A stretch of DNA of 36,581 nucleotides from Thermoproteota archaeon (GCA_012513715.1 JAAZBP010000203.1:1-36581), one strand, 5' to 3'. Shown: positions 1 to 8,198, counted from the first letter of the stretch. Numbers and translations: made by a program. Notes: a model not told the origin generated them from the sequence alone.

Positions 1-737
1 CTCTCAAGATTGATTCCGCTGTATTGTGAGTTACTTATGTCCTTGTCTTCACCTACTATTTTAACTCCAAAACCTGCTTGGGCTATCTTGTTTATGTAAT
101 CTTCTTTTTGTAAGGCACCAGCAACGCATCCACTCAATAAATTCTCATCACTCATTTGTTCCTCAGTGAGTTTTCCAAGTAGAACAATATCTGAAACACA
201 CATTTTGCCGCCTTTCTTGAGGACACGATAAGCTTCTTTGAAGACTTTGGACTTATCTGGTGCAAGGTTAATGACACAATTACTGAGTATAACATCAACA
301 GAATTATCTTCTAACGGTATTTTCTCTATGTCGCCTAGTCTAAACTCCACATTTAGGCAGCCATGGTCTTTGGATATGTTTTGAGCTTTTGTAACCATTT
401 CTTCAGTCATATCCAATCCAATTACTTTTCCTGTATTGCCAACTTTTTTTGAGGCTAAGAAGCAGTCAAAACCTGCTCCACTGCCTAAATCAAGAACAAC
501 ATCACCTTCTTTGATACTACTAAAAGCGTTTGGATTACCACAACCTAAACCAAGATTAGCTTCTGGAACAATGTTTAGTTCCTCTTGAGAATACCCAATT
601 TCTTGCGAAATCTTCTGGACTTCCTGTTTATCTAGACTTCCACAGCCACATTGACAACAACAAGAACTGCTGTTAGAAGCTATTTTTGAGTATGCTCTTT
701 TGACAGTTTTCTTTATCTCATCAGATTTATTATCCAT
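1..737 (-). CDS. arsM: Arsenite methyltransferase ArsM, 3' end cut by window edge
   Basis: SAM-dependent methyltransferase expected to methylate As(III) in the cytoplasm. About 245 residues are visible and the frame stays open to base 1, so the C-terminus lies outside. The ATG at 737 follows a GGTGA ribosome binding site 5 bases away. Visible: an unusual Cys-rich N-terminus (CCCQCGC near residue 27), SAM motif I as VLDLGSGAGFD, the Cys in SNCVINL and the Cys in LLSGCVAGAL. These last two match the As(III)-binding cysteines of the family. It lies 57 bases downstream of arsR on the same strand, so the two probably form an arsenic-responsive operon. Confident in the family; substrate inferred from the conserved cysteines and the ArsR neighbour. 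Confidence 0.9.
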   Translation of the reverse strand, partial: MDNKSDEIKKTVKRAYSKIASNSSSCCCQCGCGSLDKQEVQKISQEIGYSQEELNIVPEANLGLGCGNPNAFSSIKEGDVVLDLGSGAGFDCFLASKKVGNTGKVIGLDMTEEMVTKAQNISKDHGCLNVEFRLGDIEKIPLEDNSVDVILSNCVINLAPDKSKVFKEAYRVLKKGGKMCVSDIVLLGKLTEEQMSDENLLSGCVAGALQKEDYINKIAQAGFGVKIVGEDKDISNSQYSGINLE

Positions 738-794
738 CAAATTCACCCTTATTTTTTATTTATTTTAATACCATTTTTCTTGAATCATTTCTAG

Positions 795-1124
795 TTATTT
801 GCAGGTAACGCTCTTGAATGCCTCTGAGCTGAGGGTTTTTAGAAGTTCTCGGTTCAAAGTATCTACTACAGCACATATTTTTTGGTCAACTATCGAGTAC
901 ATGCGTTTGGTCCCATCTTTACGGCACCTAACTAAACCTGCATCTCTGAGAATTTTTAGATGTCTGGAAATCAATGGTTGAATCAGATTTAAGTGTGGAA
1001 CAATTTCGCAGACACATTTTTCACCGTCTCGAAGATATTCTATGATTTCGAGCCTGATTGGGTCAGCAAGTGCATGAAAAACTGTTGCTTTGAACCTGCT
1101 GCTGTTTTCAATAGTACTATGCAT
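795..1124 (-). CDS. arsR: ArsR-family winged-helix metalloregulator
   Basis: Small DNA-binding repressor of about 109 residues, expected to release its operator when As(III) or a related metal binds. The sequence shows the ArsR fold in order: FHALADPIRLEIIEYL, then the metal-site-like KCVCEIVPHL (two Cys in the CVC arrangement used for As(III)), the recognition helix with QPLISRHLKILRDAGLV, and a wing with RKDGTKRMYSI. An upstream in-frame TTG at 1133 would add three residues; the ATG at 1124 is preferred because the protein then begins as usual for the family, though neither start has a strong ribosome binding site. It is divergent from a ferredoxin gene, with a palindrome between them, and lies just upstream of arsM. 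Confidence 0.88.
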   Translation of the reverse strand: MHSTIENSSRFKATVFHALADPIRLEIIEYLRDGEKCVCEIVPHLNLIQPLISRHLKILRDAGLVRCRKDGTKRMYSIVDQKICAVVDTLNRELLKTLSSEAFKSVTCK

Positions 1125-1139
1125 AGGACACAACTACCA

Positions 1140-1163
1140 ATAACAATATTTAAAAGTTGTTAT
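1140..1163. promoter_or_regulatory. Inverted repeat, candidate ArsR operator in a divergent promoter
   Basis: ATAACAA at 1140-1146 and TTGTTAT at 1157-1163 form a perfect 7-base inverted repeat with a 10-base A/T spacer (TATTTAAAAG). It sits between the divergent arsR and ferredoxin starts, and the spacer resembles a TATA element. ArsR dimers bind imperfect 12-2-12-like palindromes, so this is the best operator candidate. The role is inferred from position and symmetry. Confidence 0.5.
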
Positions 1164-1191
1164 GTTCATAATTAAATAAGGTTAAACAAAC

Positions 1192-1479
1192 ATGTCGGAA
1201 AAAGAATACGACGGAATTCCTAGAAGCAAAATACCATGGGATCCAATAATAGACTACGAAAGATGCACAACATGCAACAAATGCGTTGAGTTCTGCCATG
1301 TAGGAGCTTTTGCAAGTAAAAAAGAAGAAGGGAGTAGAAAAACAGTTGTAAAACCTAATAAATGCATTGTTTTTTGTAGAGGCTGCGAAGATATCTGTCC
1401 GACCGGAGCTATTACACATCCTTCAGAGAAACAAACACAAAAAATAATCGATAAACTAAAAACGAAGAAAGAGGTTTGA
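1192..1479 (+). CDS. 2[4Fe-4S] ferredoxin-type protein
   Basis: Electron-transfer protein of 95 residues. Two cluster motifs are visible: CTTCNKCVEFC (C-x2-C-x2-C-x3-C) and CIVFCRGCEDICP (C-x3-C-x2-C-x3-C-P), separated by a basic insert of about 30 residues that is longer than in a classic clostridial ferredoxin. The C-terminus is a charged helix-like tail. The ATG at 1192 is preceded by a weak AAGGT. The gene is divergent from arsR and shares its intergenic region, so it may be regulated by the same protein. It could serve as electron donor for arsenic chemistry, but nothing in the sequence proves that. Confidence 0.85.
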   Translation: MSEKEYDGIPRSKIPWDPIIDYERCTTCNKCVEFCHVGAFASKKEEGSRKTVVKPNKCIVFCRGCEDICPTGAITHPSEKQTQKIIDKLKTKKEV

Positions 1480-1591
1480 ATTTTTTAAAATAAACCAGAA
1501 ATAATCAGAAAACTAAAAAATACTACTTCATAACCATTTTTAAGTTTAATTGATTTATTATATAAAATAAATAAGCATGTTGGCGGTTTTT

Positions 1592-2170
1592 TTATAATTT
1601 TTTCCTCATAAAAATCTTCGCGAGTAATGGTACGATAAAGCCTGCAAGGACACGAGGCAAGAATATCAACAAAGCACCAGATACATCCCCGCTAAGTATA
1701 GGTGAGTATTGCGTCGCCACTAACAAGAGTAAAGATCCCATAAATCCAGCTGTGACCCCTGCAAAAGCCATCCGCCGATAACTACTTGAACGTTTACCCA
1801 AGGCACCTGCGATATAACCTATTAACATTGAGCTAACTAGATTACTAAGCAGACTTATGTCACCAACCCCTTGAGCAGCATAGAGTTGGTCCGAATAATA
1901 GAGTGAGTAGAGACTCCCTAACAGAAATCCGGAAGCGCCCCCAGCCCAGCGATTCCAAACAAGGCCAATCAACATAGGGATACCTACAACCAAAATTGCC
2001 TCCAACAAAGTATACTTGAGTGCAACAAGAGATGTTGCTGAAGCCAAAGAGATACCTAGTATTAAGAAAGCCACTAATGTGGGAACAACTATTCCGAACA
2101 CTAAATCTTTTATTTTACTATCTTTAAAATAGTTTATCAAGACAGGATTCACTTGAACAGATTTGTACAT
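1592..2170 (-). CDS. Multi-pass membrane protein, paralogue of the gene at 2430-3023
   Basis: Unrecognised integral membrane protein of 192 residues with about six hydrophobic segments (roughly residues 22-45, 48-70, 75-92, 103-126, 133-153 and 165-187). The stretch GLVWNRWAGGASGFLLGSLY and the later MLIGYIAGALGKRSSS are nearly repeated in the gene upstream, so the two arose by duplication. Size and the glycine-rich helix pattern recall substrate-binding (S) components of ECF transporters, but I cannot name a substrate. ATG at 2170. The Cys-rich microprotein lies between the two paralogues. Confidence 0.75.
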   Translation of the reverse strand: MYKSVQVNPVLINYFKDSKIKDLVFGIVVPTLVAFLILGISLASATSLVALKYTLLEAILVVGIPMLIGLVWNRWAGGASGFLLGSLYSLYYSDQLYAAQGVGDISLLSNLVSSMLIGYIAGALGKRSSSYRRMAFAGVTAGFMGSLLLLVATQYSPILSGDVSGALLIFLPRVLAGFIVPLLAKIFMRKKL

Positions 2171-2237
2171 TGGATTGAACTAATTAAGTTTTTTTATGAA
2201 CCATAAAAAGCACAGTCGGAGGTGGAGGTTATAATGT

Positions 2238-2399
2238 TTAGCTTAGTGTACCTTTTATTGCATCGGCTTTTAGCCTTAGAAAATCCATTTCGTCTTCAAA
2301 ATCAAGGCAACTATCACCTACACTTTCAGGATTTTTGAGTGAACAGCGACCTTGCTTCCAGTTTATGCAAGACTTCTTTTCACAAGATGAGTAACCCAA
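2238..2399 (-). CDS. Cys-rich microprotein, 53 residues
   Basis: Short open frame starting at TTG 2399 and ending in TAA at 2238. Four Cys lie in the order SCEKKSCINWKQGRC and then SVGDSCLDF, followed by an acidic and then basic tail ending in GTLS. The spacing C-x4-C-x7-C-x12-C, with Trp and Gly between, suggests a small zinc- or Fe-S-binding knuckle. It resembles the other Cys-rich small protein at 31675-31845. It lies 30 bases after the membrane protein stop at 2430, which suggests cotranscription. There is no ATG and the start is uncertain (an upstream CTG is also possible), but the Cys pattern argues it is real. Confidence 0.6.
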   Translation of the reverse strand: MGYSSCEKKSCINWKQGRCSLKNPESVGDSCLDFEDEMDFLRLKADAIKGTLS

Positions 2400-2429
2400 C
2401 AGTCAAGCCTGAAATATAAAGAGTTAAAG

Positions 2430-3023
2430 TTACGTATTTGGGTTTCTGTTGAGTCCATACCATGTGAAGACTTTTGCCAAGACCGCAATTATTACTCCTG
2501 TAGCAATACGAGGCAAAACTGTAAGCAAGAAACCATCTATTCCAGTAACAACATTGGCAGTGGAAAGCTGGAATATGCCAAACATCATTATTGCACCTAT
2601 AGTTGTGGCTATTACTGCTGAGATCACTAATCGTTTGAAGTTGTCGGATCGCTTGTTCAATGCCCCCGCCATATATCCAATCAGCATTGCGCCTATAATA
2701 TAGGAAATCAGCACTGTTCCTGCACCGTGCATGCCATTGTAAGCGTTTGACCAGTATAAAGCGTAGAAGGTACCCATTATGAACCCGGATGCGCCGCCTG
2801 CCCATTGATTCCAGACTAACCCAAGAAGTAATGGAACTGCCACTATTAGGGTTAGTTCAGTTATCTCCATTGTTAGACCTATTAATATTCCAAAACTTTC
2901 AGATTCATACCCAACAAGTGAGGTAAGTTGAGATATTGCCACAATTAACAAAACTACGAGTATCGGGGCGATTATAGCGGATAATAAGTCGCTTTTTTTC
3001 CATTCTTTCCAATTTGGACCCAA
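2430..3023 (-). CDS. Multi-pass membrane protein, paralogue of the gene at 1592-2170
   Basis: Integral membrane protein of about 197 residues with six predicted hydrophobic segments. It shares with its neighbour the core GLVWNQWAGGASGFIMGTFY and the later MLIGYMAGALNKRSDN, at matching distances. I prefer TTG 3023, because AAGGTG lies 7 bases upstream; a GTG at 3050 is in frame and would add nine residues. Function unknown; it could be an ECF S-component-like transporter subunit, given size and glycine pattern only. The tandem copies with a Cys-rich gene between them look like one transcription unit. Confidence 0.72.
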   Translation of the reverse strand: MGPNWKEWKKSDLLSAIIAPILVVLLIVAISQLTSLVGYESESFGILIGLTMEITELTLIVAVPLLLGLVWNQWAGGASGFIMGTFYALYWSNAYNGMHGAGTVLISYIIGAMLIGYMAGALNKRSDNFKRLVISAVIATTIGAIMMFGIFQLSTANVVTGIDGFLLTVLPRIATGVIIAVLAKVFTWYGLNRNPNT

Positions 3024-3145
3024 ATAGAGGCACCTTATGTAACCACACACAGATTACATAATAACATATAAAATTTGTTATAGATGCAGACGAATATAAA
3101 CCCGCAAAACAAAGTGCAACTCTAAAAGCAACCACAAAATTTTGA

Positions 3146-4345
3146 TTATAAATTAAATTGTTTCACTTTCATTCGACGCTTATATTTCATGAGGTAAAAC
3201 AGCAAAGTAACAATCGCTGCTAGTGTTACTAAACCAATAAGTGCAACCATGGTTTGTGATGGTTCTGCTTTTTCGTGTGGTTCTTCAGAAGAATATGGAG
3301 TTGAAGGAGACAAAGTAGCGGCTACATATCCTATTGGTGTATACATTAAATTTTCGTTAGTTAACCAATCACCAAACCATTTTGGTTTACTTTCTCCGCC
3401 GATAGCATACAGCTTGTCGTTAACCACAGCCACTGAAAGGTCGGTCCGCTTTGATGGCATATGAGCAGCAGTTGTCCAGCTGTCAGTTGAAGGATCGTAT
3501 ACTTGGACAAGATTAGTTAATGTGCCGCTTCCAATGGTCCATCCGCCTAAGAGATAAACTCTTTGAGGTGCAAAAACACCGGAAGTTACACCTGCAGCTG
3601 AACCAATAACGACGGAAGGCATTGGACGTCCAAGGCTCCAAGTATCAGTCATAGTATCGTAAATCTGCGTCACAACAACAGGCACTGTTTCAGCGAATTC
3701 GTTAAAACCACCCAACAGATAGATCTTAGATCCGATTGTTACAGTCGGAGGCGAAATCACTGGAAACTTTAAAGGTTCTTTGGTTAGCCAAGACTCTGTT
3801 TCTGGGTCATATACTTCATTTATTGAAACAGTACTTTTTTGTCCGCCTGTACGTCCACCCATCAAATATATTTTGCCGTTAACAGTACTTGCCTGAAGTT
3901 GTCCCCGAGGGGTGGGCATAGGTTTTTTCTTTTCCCAAGTGTCTGTCAAGGGATCATACACTTGGATTACATTGGTAGCAAACGTTTCGTTTACAACAAC
4001 ACTGTAAAAATTTCCTCCAAAACAATAGATTTTGTTGTTATAGACGGTTATCCCAAATGAGTATCTTGCTGTGGGCATGGATTGTTTTGTTATCCAAGTG
4101 TCTGCAGAAGGATTATATTCTTCAACAGTGCGAAGGGCTAAATTCTGCGAGTTCATTCCTCCGATAGCATAGATTTTCCCGTCTACTACAGCGACACCCA
4201 CCCTACTTCTTGCCTGAGACATAGGCGCCTTGACCACCCAAGTGTCCTCAGCTACTGTACCATCGTAGTTGGAATCAGCCATTACAAAAGACGATATAAG
4301 TAGAAAAGCGAGGCAAAATAGTCCTCCTAACGCATTTTTGTTCAT
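3146..4345 (-). CDS. Exported kelch-repeat protein with C-terminal membrane anchor
   Basis: 399-residue surface protein. It has an N-terminal signal peptide (residues 1-23, hydrophobic LGGLFCLAFLLISSFVMA), then about six kelch blades (residues 35-330). Each blade ends in a variant of KIYAIGG followed by VYDPxTDTW. A Ser/Pro/Glu-rich linker (about 335-365) leads to a transmembrane helix (about 367-389) and a basic tail (KYKRRMKVK). This predicts a beta-propeller held outside the cell by a single helix with a cytoplasmic basic end. Kelch propellers bind proteins or glycans; the ligand is unknown. ATG at 4345. It stands apart from its neighbours by 95 bases downstream and more than 270 upstream. 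Confidence 0.88.
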   Translation of the reverse strand: MNKNALGGLFCLAFLLISSFVMADSNYDGTVAEDTWVVKAPMSQARSRVGVAVVDGKIYAIGGMNSQNLALRTVEEYNPSADTWITKQSMPTARYSFGITVYNNKIYCFGGNFYSVVVNETFATNVIQVYDPLTDTWEKKKPMPTPRGQLQASTVNGKIYLMGGRTGGQKSTVSINEVYDPETESWLTKEPLKFPVISPPTVTIGSKIYLLGGFNEFAETVPVVVTQIYDTMTDTWSLGRPMPSVVIGSAAGVTSGVFAPQRVYLLGGWTIGSGTLTNLVQVYDPSTDSWTTAAHMPSKRTDLSVAVVNDKLYAIGGESKPKWFGDWLTNENLMYTPIGYVAATLSPSTPYSSEEPHEKAEPSQTMVALIGLVTLAAIVTLLFYLMKYKRRMKVKQFNL

Positions 4346-4617
4346 TTAAGCTTCAATATTTTATTCGCTTATAGGATATTAATAAAAGATTTTGTCAAGG
4401 TTTCTTAACTAACACCGCTGAGTAGCCAACATGTGACGCAAAACAAATAATACCAAACAAAAATAAGCGAAACTAAAAAAGCCAATAACACTCGCAATTT
4501 TTAACATCTAAAAAGATCAAAACGACTTAAAGCTATACACAAAAAACAAACATGGATAACCACTAACATTAATAGGCAGTAACGTGCATTTCAGTGATTG
4601 AGGCTAAAAGACAACCG

Positions 4618-4764
4618 ATGTCATACAGAGACCCAGTTTGCGGAACAGTTCTCGATGAGAACACAGCTAAATTTAAAATAACTTATGACCATGAAACATA
4701 CCATTTCTGCAGCTTGGTATGTAAGAAACGTTTTAAACGTCAACCTACAAAATTCATCAAATAA
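4618..4764 (+). CDS. YHS-domain protein, 48 residues
   Basis: Tiny metal-binding domain protein. The start gives DPVCG at residues 5-9 and then YHFCSLVCKKRFKRQP, the two halves of a YHS domain with Cys 8, 31 and 35. YHS domains occur in heavy-metal ATPases and as free proteins and are thought to bind metal. ATG at 4618; a GTG at 4594 is in frame and would add eight residues. It is the only plus-strand gene between the minus-strand kelch and DUF1015 genes and is convergent with the latter, ending 13 bases from its stop. Confidence 0.8.
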   Translation: MSYRDPVCGTVLDENTAKFKITYDHETYHFCSLVCKKRFKRQPTKFIK

Positions 4765-4777
4765 AAATATTATAGAA

Positions 4778-6052
4778 TTAAAGTTTTTCAGAAAGTGAAA
4801 TGTCCATCAGAACAAGTCCTGACACCAATTTTGGATAAAAATCAGTACTTTTTTCAGGTAAAACTTCATGTTGGAGTGCAGCATCAACAACAGTTTCTGC
4901 TGAAATTGGATTCACAAAAAAAGCCAAACAAGCTTCGCCACGATTTACCTTATCAAAGGCTTCTTTGGTCCAACGTGCATAAAAAATGGTGTTATCAATA
5001 CAAAGTGAACAAGCATTCAAAATATGTTTAAACACAATATCTCTTAGAATCACAACATCAAAAATTTTTGTTTCCTTGGATACATTAGCATTTACAAAAG
5101 CATAGACTTCGTCGTTACTTTTTAGAAGTAAACCGAAAACTCTTGAACCATCATAGACACAAAAAGCATGGTCACCAACATGGCAAGCTAAAAATGAATC
5201 AATAGCACTCACAGTAGACTCAATTTCATATACATCAAAGAATCGCTTAAGCGCATCCAAAACAGGATTTGATAAGTTATAATTTTTTAGTAAACGATGA
5301 GTAGGCAAAACCACAAGTCCATCTTGAAGTGGAACTATATAGCACATATGAAAATTAAAAGCTGCATCAGCATCTAAGTAACCTTTGGAACGCATTTCGT
5401 CCCGGTAAGCAACTGCACTTTCATATCGGTGGTGACCATCTGTTATAACCATAGATTTTGAACTAAAAATCTTTTGAAGGTGAAGAATCTTTTCAGGATC
5501 AGTGACCTTCCATATGGTGTGTTCAACCATTAGAGAGTCAATCACGTGAATAAAGGGTTTTTGTGTTGTTATCTCATTAATGAAGTCTATTGTTTCATTA
5601 TTAGGGTCTTTATACATTAAAAAAACAGGTTCAAGATCTTTCTGCACATTCCGCAGCATATTCAAGCGGTCAGCCTTTGGCTCCTTAAAGGTACATTCAT
5701 GTGGAAAAATGACATTTTCACTATAAGAGTAAAGTCTTGAAGCAGCAATTATACCCAGACGGTAACATCGTTTATTGAATAAAGTGAATTCTTGTCGAGA
5801 AATATAAATTGCAGGTTGAGTCTCTTTAGCCATTATGCCTTCTTTTAACCATTTAGTAATGCGTTCATTAGCAACTTCATATTTGTTAGGTTCTAAGGGA
5901 AGAATCAAACGGCAATAGTGATAAGGGGATAAGGCGTAGTATTGCCTCTGCATCTCGGCATCTATTTTATCGTATGGCTGAGCAATAAGATTTGCAATAT
6001 CACCAGCTTTCGGTGTATAAGTTATTGCTTTGAAGGGCCTAATGTCAACCAA
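4778..6052 (-). CDS. DUF1015 family protein
   Basis: Full-length member (424 residues) of the DUF1015 family. It begins IRPFKAITYTPKAGDIANLIAQPYDKI, split here by the typical family order, and carries the central signature ITDGHHRYESA. The GHHR core resembles the nucleotide-binding motif of the ParB/sulfiredoxin superfamily, to which the archaeal ADP-dependent serine kinase SerK belongs; this link is my inference. TTG start at 6052, 20 bases after the upstream gene, so it is the third gene of an operon with a class V aminotransferase. DUF1015 genes often sit beside serA/serC, so a role in serine or phosphoserine metabolism is plausible. Biochemical function is not established here. Confidence 0.85.
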   Translation of the reverse strand: MVDIRPFKAITYTPKAGDIANLIAQPYDKIDAEMQRQYYALSPYHYCRLILPLEPNKYEVANERITKWLKEGIMAKETQPAIYISRQEFTLFNKRCYRLGIIAASRLYSYSENVIFPHECTFKEPKADRLNMLRNVQKDLEPVFLMYKDPNNETIDFINEITTQKPFIHVIDSLMVEHTIWKVTDPEKILHLQKIFSSKSMVITDGHHRYESAVAYRDEMRSKGYLDADAAFNFHMCYIVPLQDGLVVLPTHRLLKNYNLSNPVLDALKRFFDVYEIESTVSAIDSFLACHVGDHAFCVYDGSRVFGLLLKSNDEVYAFVNANVSKETKIFDVVILRDIVFKHILNACSLCIDNTIFYARWTKEAFDKVNRGEACLAFFVNPISAETVVDAALQHEVLPEKSTDFYPKLVSGLVLMDISLSEKL

Positions 6053-6072
6053 ACAGATTTCAACTCACATAT

Positions 6073-6531
6073 TCAGTTTTCCAGCGCATCTATAGCGTTA
6101 TTGGGTATTTGTATGCTTGCTTGGTTTTCAGCAACTAATTCTTGATTACTTAGATCAGATTCAGCGCTAATGTTACTTAACTTCAAGTTATCCTTTAGAA
6201 ACGTATCGATAATAACATAGTTTATTGCCTCAGGAACCTTACCCGAAACTAATTCATAACTGAATCCTTCTTTATCGGTCAAATCGAGACAGTTGTAATA
6301 GGGATGCCCTGAGCAAGTAACTATATATTCAATTACACTAAACGATGCGTTCTCTAAGAACACATTAACAATAGTTTTCTGCTGAACAATAGAAATGCCT
6401 GTGTCATTGTTGCTTTTTTTAAGGTCAGTTTTATTAACAGACCATCTAGGAGCAAAACGAGCATTAGTTGATTCAAATAGGAGTTTACCTTCGCCAGCGA
6501 TTATTTCGCTAACGAAGATTGCTGCGGTCAC
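6073..6531 (-). CDS. Unknown protein translationally coupled to the aminotransferase
   Basis: 152-residue protein that I do not recognise. The start is GTG at 6531, which overlaps the aminotransferase stop as GTGA and has a GGGGA stretch just upstream. A longer in-frame start at 6591 would lie well inside the aminotransferase and is not needed. No signal peptide or membrane segment is clear; the middle part (IVQQKTIVNVFLENASFSVIEY, given here by its ends, then a Cys-containing CSGHPYYNC) looks like alternating beta strands. The C-terminus is polar. It is followed 20 bases later by DUF1015. The coupling suggests a partner or accessory protein for one of the two enzymes. Confidence 0.75.
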   Translation of the reverse strand: MTAAIFVSEIIAGEGKLLFESTNARFAPRWSVNKTDLKKSNNDTGISIVQQKTIVNVFLENASFSVIEYIVTCSGHPYYNCLDLTDKEGFSYELVSGKVPEAINYVIIDTFLKDNLKLSNISAESDLSNQELVAENQASIQIPNNAIDALEN

Positions 6532-7604
6532 TGTAATCCCCAAATTTCGTCTATTGCCAAGGTCAAATCTTTGATTCCTGCAAGTGTCCATTCACCCATG
6601 TGACCGATGCGGAAGGTTTTATCAGCCAATTTACCGTAGCCTCCAGAAATCATGTATCCTCTTTCAGCTAAACGCTGATTCAGTTCCTTAACATCCTTAC
6701 ATATTGTATTGTTTATACAACTCACAGTAATAGATTCATAGCCTGCTTCAGGAAACATTGAAAAGTGCTTATTAGCCCACTTCTGTGTAAAATTAGCCAT
6801 ATCTAAGTGTCTTTTGTAAACGTTATCGTATGTCTCCTCAAGTAGCAAATCCATTCGTTTATCCAGCGCATACAATAATGATATGTTTGGAGTGAAAGGA
6901 GTCTGATGTTTCTTCTCAAATTCAAATATATCAACTAAATCCGTATATGCACCACGGTTAGGAACGTTTTTTGCACGTTCAATTGCACGGTTGCTTACAA
7001 GTGCAACTGCTAATCCAGGTGGCAGAGCAAAACATTTTTGGGTAGAACCGAAAATTATGTCACAATTCATTTCTGAAGGTAATGTTTTATCTCCTGCCAT
7101 CGAAGAAACAGCGTCTACAGCAAAAATGATGTCAGGGTATTCTTCACGCACTAACTTTCCAATCTGAGCTACTGGACTTCTTACACCAGTAGAAGTTTCG
7201 TTATGACAAACTGTTAATGTATCATATTTTCCAGTAGCAAGTTTTTCTGCAACCATTTCAGGTTTGATTGATTTCCCCATTTCAACTTCTAAGATGTCTG
7301 TTTCTTTACCGCACGAAAGTAATGTTTGTGCACATCGCTTGGAGAATGCACCGTTAACACATGCCAACGCTTTTTCTTTTACTATACTTCTACCAATTAT
7401 ATCAAACCATAATGTACCTGAAGCAGTAGTTACAGTGGGTTTATAGTCATCAGTGAGTTGGAAAAATTTGGAAATTTTATCAGTTAACCCACCGTACAAA
7501 TCTGAAAAGGATTTTTCTCTGTGACCAATAAGATAACGAGTTTGTTCATTCAAAATTTCTTTACTTACTTCTGTTGGACCTGGGATCAAGAGTTTTTTAT
7601 GCAA
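6528..7604 (-). CDS. Class V aminotransferase (alanine/serine-glyoxylate or phosphoserine type)
   Basis: PLP enzyme of 358 residues, full length for the family. It begins KLLIPGPTEVS and has the substrate-side TTASGTLWFD, the PLP-binding aspartate in FAVDAVSSMAG (about residue 164) and the Schiff-base lysine K190 in FGSTQKCFALPPG. Members transfer amino groups among alanine, serine, glyoxylate and phosphohydroxypyruvate; sequence alone does not fix the substrates. Because SerA and GlyA lie in the same window, it may act as the phosphoserine aminotransferase. TTG start at 7604 with AAGGT 7 bases upstream. First gene of a three-gene operon with the unknown 6073-6531 protein and DUF1015. Confidence 0.88.
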   Translation of the reverse strand: MHKKLLIPGPTEVSKEILNEQTRYLIGHREKSFSDLYGGLTDKISKFFQLTDDYKPTVTTASGTLWFDIIGRSIVKEKALACVNGAFSKRCAQTLLSCGKETDILEVEMGKSIKPEMVAEKLATGKYDTLTVCHNETSTGVRSPVAQIGKLVREEYPDIIFAVDAVSSMAGDKTLPSEMNCDIIFGSTQKCFALPPGLAVALVSNRAIERAKNVPNRGAYTDLVDIFEFEKKHQTPFTPNISLLYALDKRMDLLLEETYDNVYKRHLDMANFTQKWANKHFSMFPEAGYESITVSCINNTICKDVKELNQRLAERGYMISGGYGKLADKTFRIGHMGEWTLAGIKDLTLAIDEIWGLQ

Positions 7605-7732
7605 TTAGGTAACCTTCTGTCAGAAAGGTTGTTTTTAAAAATATAAGGCTTATGTGCGCACAACATTAGGTTCTAACTTCGAAAAATCAATAAAGCAGAA
7701 TTTATAAAAAACCAATTGTCAGAAAAATTGGC

Positions 7733-7749
7733 TTATCAAATTCTGATAA
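7733..7749. repeat. Short inverted repeat upstream of the aminotransferase operon
   Basis: TTATCA and TGATAA are perfect arms around the 5-base spacer AATTC. It lies in the 243-base region between the divergent aminotransferase operon and the DUF5658-like gene. It may be an operator, but six-base arms in AT-rich DNA can arise by chance. Confidence 0.25.
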
Positions 7750-7847
7750 AAGAAAAACAACTAGGGCACTATTTGGAATATATCGAGTTTAGAAAGCTAG
7801 TTCTTAAGCAAAACTGGGAATAACCACATTGGACATAAAGGAGAAGA

Positions 7848-8198
7848 ATGATGTATCAGCCAAGAGCAGCGATTTTTCCGAGTGTAATGCTCATACTGAT
7901 CGGATCAATAGATTGCATAACAACAATAATAGGAACAGCATTTTACGGATCTTTTGAAGTTAATCCTTTCTTAGTTGGTTTAGTAAGTAATATTCCGTTG
8001 TTTACAATAATCAAGTTTTCAGCCACGCTATGCATTGGTTTAAGCTACTTTTTTGCAAATAGAATTTTACATCAAACAGGAGAGAGATCCAGTAAGAGTT
8101 TTAGATACACAAACCTATTTGTTAAGGGAACCTATGCAGGATTAGCTGTGTTCTTAAGCATCGTTGTCGTTAACAACTTGGCAGTTATTTTAGCGTAA
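7848..8198 (+). CDS. DUF5658-like small membrane protein
   Basis: 116-residue membrane protein with three hydrophobic segments (about residues 8-33, 40-68 and 92-115). The family-like features are an Asp in SIDCITTIIG in the first helix, FEVNPFL between the helices and a Lys in TIIKFSATL in the second. These match the E-x-NP and K pattern of DUF5658 proteins. Function unknown. The first of two adjacent ATG codons follows AAAGGAG, which supports 7848. It is monocistronic as far as can be seen, divergent from the aminotransferase operon. Confidence 0.75.
   Translation: MMYQPRAAIFPSVMLILIGSIDCITTIIGTAFYGSFEVNPFLVGLVSNIPLFTIIKFSATLCIGLSYFFANRILHQTGERSSKSFRYTNLFVKGTYAGLAVFLSIVVVNNLAVILA

Noticed and set aside
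2380-2805. 141-codon minus-strand frame overlapping the membrane paralogue
   Set aside because: It is another frame of the real gene; the real frame matches its paralogue residue by residue.
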